Shown here piece after piece: positions 8,331 through 17,219 of a stretch of 64,000 nucleotides of DNA. The stretch lies in assembly GCA_017521925.1 (NCBI GenBank), contig JAFXBG010000010.1:1-64000 (forward strand), in the 5' to 3' direction. The translations under genes were made by a program, and so were the position numbers. The notes beneath the pieces are model-generated. The model was not told the origin of the DNA, did not search any database, and was given only the letters and a program-made list of their open reading frames with translations. Position 1 is the first letter of the stretch. Every line of letters begins with the position of its first letter. This stretch comes from Clostridia bacterium. Lineage in GTDB: Bacteria > Bacillota > Clostridia > Oscillospirales > Acutalibacteraceae.

Positions 8331-9575
8331 TCAGCGAACCTGACCGTTACCCTTAACAATAAACTTCATGCTTGTAAGCTCATTGATACCCATAGGGCCG
8401 CGAGCATGGAGTTTTTGTGTTGAAATGCCGATTTCCGCACCTAAGCCGAACTCGCCGCCGTCAGTAAAGCGGGTAGATGCATTTACATAAACAGCAGCCG
8501 CATCAACGGTATTTAAGAACTTTTCGGCATTTGTATAATTTTCTGTAACAATGCACTCGCTGTGGCCTGAGGAATACTTTGCAATGTGATTTAAGGCACA
8601 GTTAATGCAGTTTACAACCTTAACTGCAAGGATGTAATCAAGAAATTCGGTTGCGTAATCTTCATCACAGGCAGGTTTTACGCTGTCGCCTAAAATTTCA
8701 ACTGTCTTTTCGCAGCCTCTGAGCTCAACGTTCTTTTCGTCAAGCTTTGCTTTAATAAGGGGAAGAGCCTTGTCTGCAATATTCTTATGAACAAGAATTG
8801 TTTCAATAGCGTTGCAAACAGAAGGGCGGGAGGTCTTTGCGTTATAGATGATTTCTGCTGCCATATCGGGGTCAGCATATTCGTCAACATAAACGTGGCA
8901 GTTGCCTACACCTGTCTCAATTACAGGAACCTTTGCGTTTTCAACAGTAGCCTTAATAAGGCCTGCCCCGCCTCGGGGAATAAGTACATCGAGGTAATCG
9001 GAAAGTCCCATAAGCTCAATAGAGCTCTGACGGGTTGTGTCCTCAATAAGCTGTACACAGTCTGCGGGTAAGCCTGCAATTTCAATAGCCTTACGCATAA
9101 CAGTTGCAACGGCTTTGTTGGAGTTAATAGCCTCTTTGCCTCCGCGGAGAATTACAGCATTGCCTGATTTAAGACAAAGCACGGCAGAGTCAGCAGTAAC
9201 GTTGGGACGAGCCTCGTAAATAATGCCGATTACACCAAGGGGAACAGTTACCTTTGTAACCTCTAAACCATTTTTAAGCTTACCGCCTGAGATTACTCTT
9301 CCGCAGGGGTCAGCAAGAGCAGCTACCTGACGGGCACCGTCTGCCATGCCCTTGATACGCTCAGGAGAAAGAGCAAGTCTGTCTAAAAGTGCGTTTGTAA
9401 GACCTGCGGCCTTGCCTGCTTCCAGGTCTTTTGCGTTTTCCTCTAAGATATAATCTGTATTTTCAATAAGTGCATCAGCAATGGAGATAAGTGCTTTATC
9501 TTTTAAAGCACCTGCAGTTGCAAGAATACGTGCAACTTCCTTTGCTTTTTTGCCCATAGTTTCAATTGTTGTCAT
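8331..9575 (-). CDS. proA: Glutamate-5-semialdehyde dehydrogenase (gamma-glutamyl phosphate reductase)
   Basis: A 414-residue aldehyde dehydrogenase-fold enzyme of standard length. It contains GVIGIIYEARPNVTAD (about 116-131), LRGGKEAINSN, the catalytic-cysteine segment SRPSVCNAIET and the C-terminal FGLGAEIGISTQKLHARGPMG. It reduces gamma-glutamyl phosphate to glutamate semialdehyde in proline synthesis. It is 12 bp downstream of proB in the same operon. Confidence 0.96.
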   Translation of the reverse strand: MTTIETMGKKAKEVARILATAGALKDKALISIADALIENTDYILEENAKDLEAGKAAGLTNALLDRLALSPERIKGMADGARQVAALADPCGRVISGGKLKNGLEVTKVTVPLGVIGIIYEARPNVTADSAVLCLKSGNAVILRGGKEAINSNKAVATVMRKAIEIAGLPADCVQLIEDTTRQSSIELMGLSDYLDVLIPRGGAGLIKATVENAKVPVIETGVGNCHVYVDEYADPDMAAEIIYNAKTSRPSVCNAIETILVHKNIADKALPLIKAKLDEKNVELRGCEKTVEILGDSVKPACDEDYATEFLDYILAVKVVNCINCALNHIAKYSSGHSECIVTENYTNAEKFLNTVDAAAVYVNASTRFTDGGEFGLGAEIGISTQKLHARGPMGINELTSMKFIVKGNGQVR

Positions 9576-9587
9576 AAAAAAGCCTCC

Positions 9588-10370
9588 TCAGTTAGCTTTA
9601 AAAAGAGTTCCTATATTTTTGCCTTCTAAAAGGTCGTAAATACGATTAGGTTCGTCACCACCGATAACAGAGCAGTTGATGCCGGCGGCAGTTACATATT
9701 TAGCCGCCTGAATTTTGGTAGCCATACCGCCTGTGCCGCGGTTCGAACCTGAACCGCCTGCGTGGGATACGATTTCGTCGGTGATTTCTTCAACTACGTC
9801 AATTTTCTTTGCGTCCTCATATTTTCTGGGGTCTTTATCGTAAAGACCGTCAATGTCAGTAAGAATAATAAGCAAATCTGCACCCACAAGTTTTGCAACA
9901 ATTGCAGAAAGCATATCATTGTCACCAAAATTGTTGCCCTGAAGCTCATCAATAGCCACAGTATCGTTTTCGTTGACTATGGGGATAATATTCATTTGAA
10001 GCAGAGTGTTGAAGGTGTTAAGAACATTTTCCTTTTTATGTTCAGAATCCACTGCGTCACGGGTTAAAAGTACCTGTGCCACCATATGGTTATATTCGCC
10101 GAAAAGCTTGTCATACATATACATAAGCTCGCACTGACCAAGAGCGGCTAAAGCCTGCTTTTCTCTTGTGGTATCAGGGCGTGCAGGTAAACCTAATTTG
10201 CCCATACCTACACCGATTGCACCTGAAGAAACAAGGATAATGTCCCTGCCCTGATTCTGCAGATCAGACAGCACCTTGCAAAGTGCCTCAATGCGCCTGT
10301 AGTTGATTTTACCGTTAGAGTAGGTAAGGGTTGATGTACCTACTTTAATTACTATTCTGTTTGCTTTCAC
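9588..10370 (-). CDS. proB: Glutamate 5-kinase, short form without PUA domain
   Basis: A 260-residue amino acid kinase. Visible motifs are KVGTSTL at the N-terminus, VSSGAIGVGMGKLGL, NENDTVA, FGDNDMLSAIVA and the GTGGMATKIQAA segment. It phosphorylates glutamate, the first step of proline synthesis. It ends soon after the kinase domain, so the C-terminal PUA domain of the E. coli enzyme (367 residues) is absent, as in many Firmicutes. A proC gene is not in the window. Confidence 0.95.
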   Translation of the reverse strand: MKANRIVIKVGTSTLTYSNGKINYRRIEALCKVLSDLQNQGRDIILVSSGAIGVGMGKLGLPARPDTTREKQALAALGQCELMYMYDKLFGEYNHMVAQVLLTRDAVDSEHKKENVLNTFNTLLQMNIIPIVNENDTVAIDELQGNNFGDNDMLSAIVAKLVGADLLIILTDIDGLYDKDPRKYEDAKKIDVVEEITDEIVSHAGGSGSNRGTGGMATKIQAAKYVTAAGINCSVIGGDEPNRIYDLLEGKNIGTLFKAN

Positions 10371-10405
10371 AAAATCACATCTTTTCCCATTTTACAATTA
10401 TGCTT

Positions 10406-10435
10406 AGTATATCATATATAGGTGTGATTGTGCAA
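10406..10435 (-). promoter_or_regulatory. SigA-type promoter of proBA
   Basis: On the minus strand TTGCAC and TATACT are 18 bp apart, about 35 bp upstream of the proB start. No T-box or attenuator is seen in the short leader. Confidence 0.65.
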
Positions 10436-10453
10436 GTTTTTTATTATATATAT

Positions 10454-10492
10454 GAAAAGAGCCGCAGGCTGCTTTCCTTCCTGCGGCTCTTT
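10454..10492 (-). terminator. Intrinsic terminator of the dockerin gene at 10522-11973
   Basis: An 11-bp stem (AGAGCCGCAGG / CCTGCGGCTCT) with an 11-nt loop, followed on the minus strand by TTTT. It lies 30 bp beyond the stop codon. Confidence 0.8.
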
Positions 10493-10521
10493 ATATGTTT
10501 AACTCCGAAGGAGTCAAAGGC

Positions 10522-11973
10522 TTATACGGTTATGTTAGCAAGTCTTTTCTGAATAGCGGTTACGTCCTTTATGTTACGCTCTCCGTCGCGGTTATAGTCG
10601 GAGATAAAGCGTGCAGTGTGATTGTCATAATACTGAAGACCTTCAATTACATCGTCTTTTCGGAATTCTTCAAGGCTTGCAAGGCATTTCTGCATATAGG
10701 TTGCATCTTTAATGGTAAGCTTGCCGTCTTCGTCATTATCGCCCATAAGTGCGTTATAGCTTATATGGTTTAAGGCTTCTTCAATTCCCTTAATGTTTCG
10801 TGTTAAAGCTTCTGATAAGGCTAAAATTACATTGTTTTCGGGGAAATATACAGCGTAGCCGTAGGTAAAGGGGATGTTGCCTGACGACTCATAAAGAAGC
10901 TTATCTCCAAAAATATTCGCAACTGGCATTGAGTAGTAGAGATTTGTGTTAAGGTTTATAAGCACATATTCGGGGGTTGCTTCGTCGGATGTTGAAGCGT
11001 CACTGTAGTGCTTGTAAATTTCATAGTAGCTTGTGATTTCAGTGCTTTCGTTATGGATGTAGTCTGCCTTTATCTTTGACAAAATCGGTTTTTCGTAATC
11101 ATATTTATTGTCAGGGTCAAAACTTTCATAGAAAGTTTTGTGCAAAGCTATGGTATAGTAGGAGTTGTTTACACAGTTTAAGTCAGTTACAAGGCCCTTT
11201 TCAAAAGCCTCATCCAATGTGTATACCTGAGATTTGAAGTAAACAAAAATGCCATAAAAACAGGGGTAGTCTCCTGGATTTGGACTTATTATTTCCCAGT
11301 CGCCGACAGTGCGTGTGGTTTTATAAGTGTTTTCGGATGTGTAAATGAATTCATAAATTTCAGCACCCTTTTCAGAGCCTAAATATGAGATTGTGGGATG
11401 GGGCATTGTGCCACCGCCGGGAATGTCAAGGTTTTCGAATCCGCAGTAGCAACGGATTTCATATACAGGGTCGTGGTGAAGCTTCTGAAGTCCCTTGTCG
11501 ATATCGGGAACTGTATCAAAAGCTTCTTCAAGGGTGTAGATTTTTTTGTTTTCAGGCACAAACACAAAGTAGCCTAGTTCGTAGGGATAGTGATGATAAT
11601 AGCGTTTGATTTCATATTCTCCGATTTTGGTGGTGTAATCACCTTCGCCGCTTACGTAGTCTTTGTAACACTCTACAATTACATAATCAGGGGTTTCGGT
11701 ACTGTCATATGAGCGGTAGTATTCGTAAACCTCTTCGTAATAATACTCAAAGCTTTCGTTTTCGTATTGGCTGTTTAAGAAATTCAAAAAGTAAGGCTCG
11801 TATTTCCATTCGCCTTCTGCAGGTGTGATTTCAATAGTCTGAAGAGGTGTGTAGGACAGGGGATTGCCGTCTTTGTCCACAGGTGCAGGAGGCAAAGCAA
11901 ATGCCGGGATAGCAGAGCCTGCAACTAATATCAGTGCGAATATAATACAAAAAATATTTTTAAAAGTTTTCAT
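10522..11973 (-). CDS. Secreted dockerin protein with three internal repeats
   Basis: A 483-residue protein with signal peptide MKTFKNIFCIIFALILVAGS ending at PAFA. Three degenerate repeats of about 110 residues share a core of aromatic beta strands. Each core ends in a Y-F-V/Y-F/x-P-E-N followed by LxEAF or LSEAL (YFVFVPENKKIYTLEEAF, YGIFVYFKSQVYTLDEAF, YAVYFPENNVILALSEAL). The C-terminus is a type I dockerin (GDNDEDGKLTIKDATYMQK and DYNRDGERNIKDVTAIQK). The repeat unit is not a family I recognise. The upstream ATG at 12033 was rejected because AAGGAG lies correctly before 11973. It probably docks on a surface scaffoldin; no enzymatic motif is seen. Confidence 0.88.
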   Translation of the reverse strand: MKTFKNIFCIIFALILVAGSAIPAFALPPAPVDKDGNPLSYTPLQTIEITPAEGEWKYEPYFLNFLNSQYENESFEYYYEEVYEYYRSYDSTETPDYVIVECYKDYVSGEGDYTTKIGEYEIKRYYHHYPYELGYFVFVPENKKIYTLEEAFDTVPDIDKGLQKLHHDPVYEIRCYCGFENLDIPGGGTMPHPTISYLGSEKGAEIYEFIYTSENTYKTTRTVGDWEIISPNPGDYPCFYGIFVYFKSQVYTLDEAFEKGLVTDLNCVNNSYYTIALHKTFYESFDPDNKYDYEKPILSKIKADYIHNESTEITSYYEIYKHYSDASTSDEATPEYVLINLNTNLYYSMPVANIFGDKLLYESSGNIPFTYGYAVYFPENNVILALSEALTRNIKGIEEALNHISYNALMGDNDEDGKLTIKDATYMQKCLASLEEFRKDDVIEGLQYYDNHTARFISDYNRDGERNIKDVTAIQKRLANITV

Positions 11974-12156
11974 ATTAATTTCTCCTTTTTTATTTACTTT
12001 ACTTATTAGACGTAAAATTTTAGAAAAACTCACACTTAAATTATAAAGTATTTTGTATAAAATAAATATTCTATAAATTCTACAAAATCAAACGGTTGGA
12101 TTTAGTGATGTTGTGGGAGTGAAAACCTTTGGTATTGTGTAAATTTTTCTGAAATA

Positions 12157-12185
12157 TTTACAAAAAAATCTATTTGGGGTATAAT
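12157..12185 (+). promoter_or_regulatory. SigA-type promoter of hflX
   Basis: TTTACA and a perfect TATAAT are 17 bp apart, about 33 bp upstream of the hflX ATG. Confidence 0.8.
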
Positions 12186-12217
12186 TAAATATATATAGTT
12201 ATTTTTCGGAGGGTTAT

Positions 12218-13471
12218 ATGGAGCTTATAAGCACCGAGGAAAAAATCACAAGGGCACTTCTGGTCAGTGTGGATACAGGGGATTATGATGCCGAAAGTTC
12301 GCTTGCGGAACTTTTTGAGCTTGCCCAGAGTTCAGGAGCAGAGGCAGTGGCAAGTATTACTCAAAGGCTTCAGAAGCCTGACACAGCTACCTGTGTGGGC
12401 AGCGGTAAGCTTGAAGAAATCAAAGAGTATTGTGAGAATAACGACATTGATTTAATTATTTTTGATATGGAGCTTTCACCTACTCAGATAAGGAATATCG
12501 AGCGGGAAACCGACGTAAGAGTTATTGACCGCACAATGCTTATTCTGGATATTTTTGCTATCCGTGCCAGAAGCAGAGAGGGTAAGCTGCAGGTTGAACT
12601 TGCCCAGCTTAAGTATATGCTTCCAAGACTTACAGGTAAGGGTATTGAGCTTTCAAGGCTTGGCGGTGGTATAGGTACCCGTGGCCCCGGTGAAACAAAG
12701 CTCGAAACCGACCGTCGCCACATAAGACGTAAGATGGAGACTTTAAAGGAACAGCTTAAAGACGTTGAACATCACCGCGAGCAGCTCAGAAAACGCAGGG
12801 ACAAAGACGGCGTTATTACCGTTGCAATTGTTGGCTACACCAATGCAGGTAAGTCGACACTTATGAACTACTTAACCGAGGCAGGTGTTCTTGCTGAGGA
12901 TAAGCTTTTTGCAACTCTTGACCCCACTTCCCGTGCCTTGAAACTTCCCAACGGTGTTTCTGTAATGCTTATTGACACAGTTGGTTTTGTAAGGCGTCTG
13001 CCTCATCATCTTGTTGAGGCTTTCAAATCTACACTGGAGGAAGCTGCTCAGGCTGATATTATCTTAAACGTATGTGATGCAAGCTCTGAGGAAGCAAGGC
13101 TTCATTTAGAGGTTACCAAAGATTTGCTTACCGAGCTTGGATGTAAGGATACTCCAATTGTGTCTGTTCTCAATAAATGTGATATTGACGATACCGTGGG
13201 CCTTTATTCTGAGAGCAAAGACTATGTCCGCATAAGTGCAAAAACAGGCGAAGGTATGGAAAAACTCCTTGCCGCCATTGAGGATAACCTGCCTGTAAGA
13301 GTTAAAAAAGTAAAATTACTTTTACCCTTTGACAAAGGCGGTTTAGCTTCTGATATTCGCCGCAACTGCACCCTTGTTTCAGAGGAATATACGGCTGAGG
13401 GAATAGAGGTTGTGGCAATTGTTGACGAACAATATTGGCATAAGGTCAGAGATTATGCTCAGGAGGGCTGA
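12218..13471 (+). CDS. hflX: Ribosome-associated GTPase HflX
   Basis: A 417-residue Obg-related GTPase. The N-terminal HflX domain contains the glycine-rich LSRLGGGIGTRGPGETKLE segment, then a coiled-coil with paired basic residues. The G domain has G1 GYTNAGKST (206-214), G3 DTVGF and G4 NKCD. HflX rescues or splits stalled ribosomes in several bacteria. GGAGGG precedes the ATG. It is the first gene of a block with the DUF951 gene, 2 bp downstream. Confidence 0.96.
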   Translation: MELISTEEKITRALLVSVDTGDYDAESSLAELFELAQSSGAEAVASITQRLQKPDTATCVGSGKLEEIKEYCENNDIDLIIFDMELSPTQIRNIERETDVRVIDRTMLILDIFAIRARSREGKLQVELAQLKYMLPRLTGKGIELSRLGGGIGTRGPGETKLETDRRHIRRKMETLKEQLKDVEHHREQLRKRRDKDGVITVAIVGYTNAGKSTLMNYLTEAGVLAEDKLFATLDPTSRALKLPNGVSVMLIDTVGFVRRLPHHLVEAFKSTLEEAAQADIILNVCDASSEEARLHLEVTKDLLTELGCKDTPIVSVLNKCDIDDTVGLYSESKDYVRISAKTGEGMEKLLAAIEDNLPVRVKKVKLLLPFDKGGLASDIRRNCTLVSEEYTAEGIEVVAIVDEQYWHKVRDYAQEG

Positions 13472-13473
13472 CG

Positions 13474-13653
13474 GTGGATATTAAAGTAGGAGACGTTTTG
13501 CAGATGAAGAAGCCTCACCCTTGCGGCAGTAACCTTTTTGAGGTAACAAGAATCGGCGCGGATTTTAAAATTGTCTGCAAAGGCTGTAACCACGAGGTTT
13601 ATCTGCCCCGTGTAAAAGTTGAAAAAAATATAAAAAAGGTTATAAGTGAGTAA
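13474..13653 (+). CDS. DUF951 small protein (YyzM-like)
   Basis: A 59-residue protein starting at GTG 7 nt after AGGAGG. It matches the DUF951 pattern: KVGDVLQMKKPHPCGSN at the N-terminus, then the C-x2-C element CKGCNHEV and the basic end LPRVKVEKNIKKV. The cysteines (Cys17 and the CKGC pair) suggest a small zinc-binding or RNA-binding fold, but the family function is unknown. It follows the hflX stop by 2 bp and precedes the hairpin array upstream of prfA. Confidence 0.9.
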   Translation: MDIKVGDVLQMKKPHPCGSNLFEVTRIGADFKIVCKGCNHEVYLPRVKVEKNIKKVISE

Positions 13654-13714
13654 TAAAATATATTTAAAATCCCGCCGTTGATGGAAGGCTTTGTTTATAT
13701 AAACCTTTCCAAAG

Positions 13715-13826
13715 GCGGAATTGCCATGCAGGTGGCTAACCTGCGGAATTGCCATGCAGGTGGCTAACCTGCGGAAGTGCTATGCAGGTGGCTAACCTGT
13801 GGAATTGCCCACCGTGGCTAACGGGA
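13715..13826 (+). repeat. Array of four hairpin-forming 28-bp repeats upstream of prfA
   Basis: Three direct 28-bp units run at 13715-13742, 13743-13770 and 13771-13798. A shorter, diverged fourth unit runs to about 13826. Each unit holds an inverted repeat around a constant GGCTA: GCAGGT-GGCTA-ACCTGC in units 1 and 2 (13728-13744, 13756-13772). Unit 3 has ACCTGT, giving a G-U pair (13784-13800). Unit 4 has CCGT-GGCTA-ACGG (13812-13824), where both arms changed together. The pattern suggests RNA hairpins in the prfA leader. Confidence 0.85.
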
Positions 13827-13836
13827 AGGTGTTAAC

Positions 13837-14916
13837 TTGTTTGATAAAATAAGCGTTTTTGAAAAAAGGGCAGAGGAGCTTAATGCTGAGCTTTGCAGAC
13901 CTGATGTTGCCGCAGACGGCGAAAAACTAAAAAAAATAATGATAGAGCTTAAATCTATTGAGCCGATTGTAGAAGCATATAAAAGCTTAAAGGATGCAAA
14001 AAAAAAGGAAGAAGATGCCCTGGAACTTTTAGGTACGCCTAATCTTGACGCAGAGCTTAAAGGCCTTGCACAAATGGAGCTTGACGAGGCAAAGGCTGAC
14101 GCCGAAAATTTAGAGGCAGAGCTTAAAGTGTTGCTTCTTCCCAAAGACCCTAACGACGACAAAAACGTTATTATGGAAATACGTGCAGGTGCAGGCGGCG
14201 AAGAGGCTGCACTTTTTGCAGGTGTGCTTTACAGAATGTATTCAATGTACGGTGAAAGTATGGGATATACCCACAGCATTATTTATGAAAATGCCACCGA
14301 GCTTGGGGGATACAAGGAAATTTCCTTTATGATAGAGGGTTTGGGTGCTTTCTCCCGCCTTAAATATGAGCGTGGTGTTCACCGTGTTCAGCGAGTTCCC
14401 GAAACGGAATCAGGCGGAAGAATTCACACCTCTACGGTAACTGTGGCGGTGCTTCCCGAGGCTGATGACGTTGAACTGGAGATTAATCCCAATGACCTTA
14501 AGATTGACACTTTCCGCTCATCAGGTGCAGGCGGTCAGCACATCAACAAGACATCAAGTGCAATCCGCATCACCCATATCCCCACAGGTACTGTGGTAGA
14601 ATGTCAGGACGAGCGAAGCCAGTATAAGAACAAGGATAAAGCCCTTAAGGTTTTAAAAAGCCGACTTCTTCAGGAGAAGCAGGATGAGCAGGCAGGTTCA
14701 ATTGCAGCAGAAAGAAAAAGCCAGGTAGGTACAGGCGACAGAAGCGAGCGAATCCGCACTTATAACTACCACGAAAACAGAGTTACCGACCACAGAATAG
14801 GTCTTACAATATATAAACTCAGCGAAATTTTAGGCGGCAATATCGACCAGCTTATAGATCCCTTAGTTGCCGCTGACAGAGCAGAAAAACTTAAAGAAAG
14901 TACGGAAAATTCATAA
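13837..14916 (+). CDS. prfA: Peptide chain release factor 1
   Basis: A 359-residue class I release factor. The GGQ motif lies near residue 232 inside SSGAGGQHINKTSSAIR. The start is TTG, preceded by GGAAGGTG. RF1 recognises UAA and UAG and triggers peptidyl-tRNA hydrolysis. It is followed 1 bp later by sua5. HemK/PrmC, often next to prfA, is absent here. Confidence 0.96.
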   Translation: MFDKISVFEKRAEELNAELCRPDVAADGEKLKKIMIELKSIEPIVEAYKSLKDAKKKEEDALELLGTPNLDAELKGLAQMELDEAKADAENLEAELKVLLLPKDPNDDKNVIMEIRAGAGGEEAALFAGVLYRMYSMYGESMGYTHSIIYENATELGGYKEISFMIEGLGAFSRLKYERGVHRVQRVPETESGGRIHTSTVTVAVLPEADDVELEINPNDLKIDTFRSSGAGGQHINKTSSAIRITHIPTGTVVECQDERSQYKNKDKALKVLKSRLLQEKQDEQAGSIAAERKSQVGTGDRSERIRTYNYHENRVTDHRIGLTIYKLSEILGGNIDQLIDPLVAADRAEKLKESTENS

Positions 14917-14917
14917 T

Positions 14918-15949
14918 ATGAACACACTTTTACTTAGTACAAGTGAAGAGGATATAAACCTTGCCGCTTCTTTTATAAAGACAGGCGGTGTTGTTGGTAT
15001 GCCTACAGAAACAGTTTACGGTCTGGCGGCAAATGCTCTTGACGAAAAAGCCGTAGCAAAGATTTTTGAGGCAAAAGGAAGACCCTCTGACAATCCTCTT
15101 ATTGTACATATTTCAGATTTTGAAGATATAGAAAAATTCGGACTTGTAAACGAGGTACCTGCGGTTGCAAAACTTCTGGCAGAAAAATTCTGGCCGGGTC
15201 CCCTTACCATAATTATGCCAAAGTCCGATAATGTACCTGAAATTACAACAGGCGGACTTGATACCGTTGCTGTAAGACTTCCCTCAGATGTTAATGCAAG
15301 AAAGCTTATCAGGGCATCAGGTTGCCCCTTGGCGGCTCCTTCGGCTAATATTTCCGGGTCTCCCAGTCCTACAACGGCTAATCACGTTTTTTCTGATATG
15401 AATGGTAAAATCCCTGCAATTATTGACGGCGGAGAGTGCCAGGTAGGGCTTGAGAGCACCGTTGTAAGCGTTAAGGATGATGTTATTACTGTGCTTCGTC
15501 CCGGCGGAATAACTGCAGAGGATTTACGCAGTGTTTATAGCAATGTTGAGGTTTGCGACGCAGTTTTAAACAAGCTTAAAGAGGGTGAAACCGCCTTAAG
15601 CCCCGGTATGAAATACAAGCACTACTCCCCAAAAGCGAAGGTAATCCTTGTCAAAAGCAGTGACAAAGCCTTCTATGATTTTATAAATAAGCAAAATATT
15701 GATGAAACCGTTGCCCTTTGTTACAAAGAGGACGAAGATTTTGTTAAAATTCCTGCTATTCTTATGGGCAGTAAAGAGGATTTAGAAGCTCAGGCTCATA
15801 ACCTTTTTGCAGATTTAAGGCTTATTGATGCCTGCGAAAATGTAAAGACAGCCTACGTGCGTTGTCCTGAGGCAGAGGGTATAGGTATGGCGGTTTTAAA
15901 CCGACTTATCCGTGCCGCAGGTTTTGAGGTGATTAACCTTGATGAATAA
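14918..15949 (+). CDS. sua5: L-threonylcarbamoyladenylate synthase (Sua5 type)
   Basis: A 343-residue protein with an N-terminal YrdC/TsaC domain (GGVVGMPTETVYGLAANA, KGRPSDNPLIVH, SAPSANISGSPSPT) and a C-terminal Sua5 domain. It makes threonylcarbamoyl-AMP for the t6A37 modification of ANN-decoding tRNAs. The ATG at 14918 follows the prfA stop directly. A frame-extended start inside prfA is unlikely. Its 3' end overlaps coaE. Confidence 0.94.
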   Translation: MNTLLLSTSEEDINLAASFIKTGGVVGMPTETVYGLAANALDEKAVAKIFEAKGRPSDNPLIVHISDFEDIEKFGLVNEVPAVAKLLAEKFWPGPLTIIMPKSDNVPEITTGGLDTVAVRLPSDVNARKLIRASGCPLAAPSANISGSPSPTTANHVFSDMNGKIPAIIDGGECQVGLESTVVSVKDDVITVLRPGGITAEDLRSVYSNVEVCDAVLNKLKEGETALSPGMKYKHYSPKAKVILVKSSDKAFYDFINKQNIDETVALCYKEDEDFVKIPAILMGSKEDLEAQAHNLFADLRLIDACENVKTAYVRCPEAEGIGMAVLNRLIRAAGFEVINLDE

Positions 15950-16550
15950 TTCAGAGTTTAAAATAATCGGACTTACAGGTCAGTCGGGAGCAGGCAAAAG
16001 CACTGTTTCACAGACTTTTGAAAAGTACGGTGCAGATGTGATAGACGCTGACTCTCTGGCTCATATTGCTTTAACAACAGAAAAATGTAAGGAAAACCTC
16101 AGGTCAGCTTTCGGCAGTGACATTTTTGATGAAAAGGGCGATGTTGTAAGAAAAGCTCTTGCCAAAGCCGCTTTTGCTACTAAAGAAAGCACAGAGCTTT
16201 TAAACAAATGTACCCACCCTGTAATTGCAGAGCTTTCAAAAAAAGCCTTTGAAGAGGTTAAGTCAAAAGGCGGAAAAGCTGTGGTCTTTGATGCACCTAC
16301 CTTGTTTGAAAGCGGTCTTGATAGTCTTTGCACGGTGATAATTTCAGTAATTGCCGATAAGAATCTGAGAGCCGAGCGGATTATGCAGAGAGATAATTTG
16401 TCTTTTGACGAAGCTATGCTCAGGCTTAACGCTCAGCATAGTGATGAGTATTATACAGAAAAATCCCGATACATAATAGTAAATAACAGCACCGCAGAAG
16501 AGCTTCAGAAAAAAGCTGAAGATGTGTGTAAGGAGCTTTTTGATGAGTAG
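15942..16550 (+). CDS. coaE: Dephospho-CoA kinase
   Basis: A 202-residue P-loop kinase with GLTGQSGAGKST at about residues 9-20, DADSLAH, VFDAPTLFES and the lid-type RIMQRDNLS. It performs the last step of coenzyme A synthesis. The ATG at 15942 is preferred; a TTG immediately before it is also in frame. It overlaps the sua5 stop and the following transglycosylase gene. The coaE-transglycosylase order is common in Clostridia. Confidence 0.94.
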   Translation: MNNSEFKIIGLTGQSGAGKSTVSQTFEKYGADVIDADSLAHIALTTEKCKENLRSAFGSDIFDEKGDVVRKALAKAAFATKESTELLNKCTHPVIAELSKKAFEEVKSKGGKAVVFDAPTLFESGLDSLCTVIISVIADKNLRAERIMQRDNLSFDEAMLRLNAQHSDEYYTEKSRYIIVNNSTAEELQKKAEDVCKELFDE

Positions 16551-17151
16551 AAGAAGAAAAAAGAAAAAGTCAGGCTGTGTAGGTTTTGCGGTGGTTGTGC
16601 TTATAGTTGTTGTTTGCGTGGCAGTGTTTATTTACGGTGATATGTTTTCAAAAATCCGACTTGGTATTGAGTATAAGCTTTATCCTTTAAAGTACGAGCA
16701 GGAGATTATTGATGCAGGCGAAAAGTACGGTCTGGAGCCTGAGCTTATTGCCTCAGTAATTTATGCTGAAAGTAAATTTCAGGAGGATGCAACATCATCC
16801 GTCGGAGCCCGTGGACTTATGCAGCTTATGCCCGAAACCTTTCAGTGGCTTTGCGATAAACGCGGCGAGAAGCACAGCGACGACGAACTTTATGATCCTT
16901 ATATAAACATTGACTACGGTGCATTTTGTCTGAGCTGGTTGTACGACCATTTTGGCAATATATATACTGCTTGTGCCGCATATAACGCAGGTATTGGAGC
17001 GGTTGAAGGCTGGCTCCAGAACGAAACATATACTAATGATGGTGTAACACTTTCCTATATTCCTTATGGCGAAACCTCAAACTATGTGGCAAAAATCCAG
17101 AGTGCCGTTCCCAAGTATAACGAGCTTTATTTTGACAATAATCATTATTGA
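16543..17151 (+). CDS. Membrane-anchored lytic transglycosylase (SLT domain)
   Basis: A 202-residue protein with a very basic N-terminus (SRRRKKKK), one transmembrane segment (about 12-32) and an extracellular SLT domain. The catalytic glutamate is likely Glu76 in IYAESKF, followed by GARGLMQLMPET and AAYNAGIGAVEGW. It cleaves peptidoglycan to 1,6-anhydromuropeptides. The ATG at 16543 overlaps the coaE stop and follows AAGGAG. Confidence 0.92.
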   Translation: MSRRRKKKKSGCVGFAVVVLIVVVCVAVFIYGDMFSKIRLGIEYKLYPLKYEQEIIDAGEKYGLEPELIASVIYAESKFQEDATSSVGARGLMQLMPETFQWLCDKRGEKHSDDELYDPYINIDYGAFCLSWLYDHFGNIYTACAAYNAGIGAVEGWLQNETYTNDGVTLSYIPYGETSNYVAKIQSAVPKYNELYFDNNHY

Positions 17152-17176
17152 AAAAGTAAAAGTACTGTGCTAATAT
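17148..17176 (+). promoter_or_regulatory. Possible promoter of the M18 aminopeptidase gene
   Basis: TTGAAA and TAATAT are 17 bp apart, just beyond the transglycosylase stop. A TATAAT follows at 17176-17181 but is badly spaced. Moderate support only. Confidence 0.45.
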
Positions 17177-17219
17177 ATAATTGTATGTAATAACATTAAA
17201 ACTACGGAGGTAAAAACTA

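Noticed and set aside
13715..13826. A CRISPR array
   Set aside because: The units are directly adjacent without variable spacers, and no cas gene is present.
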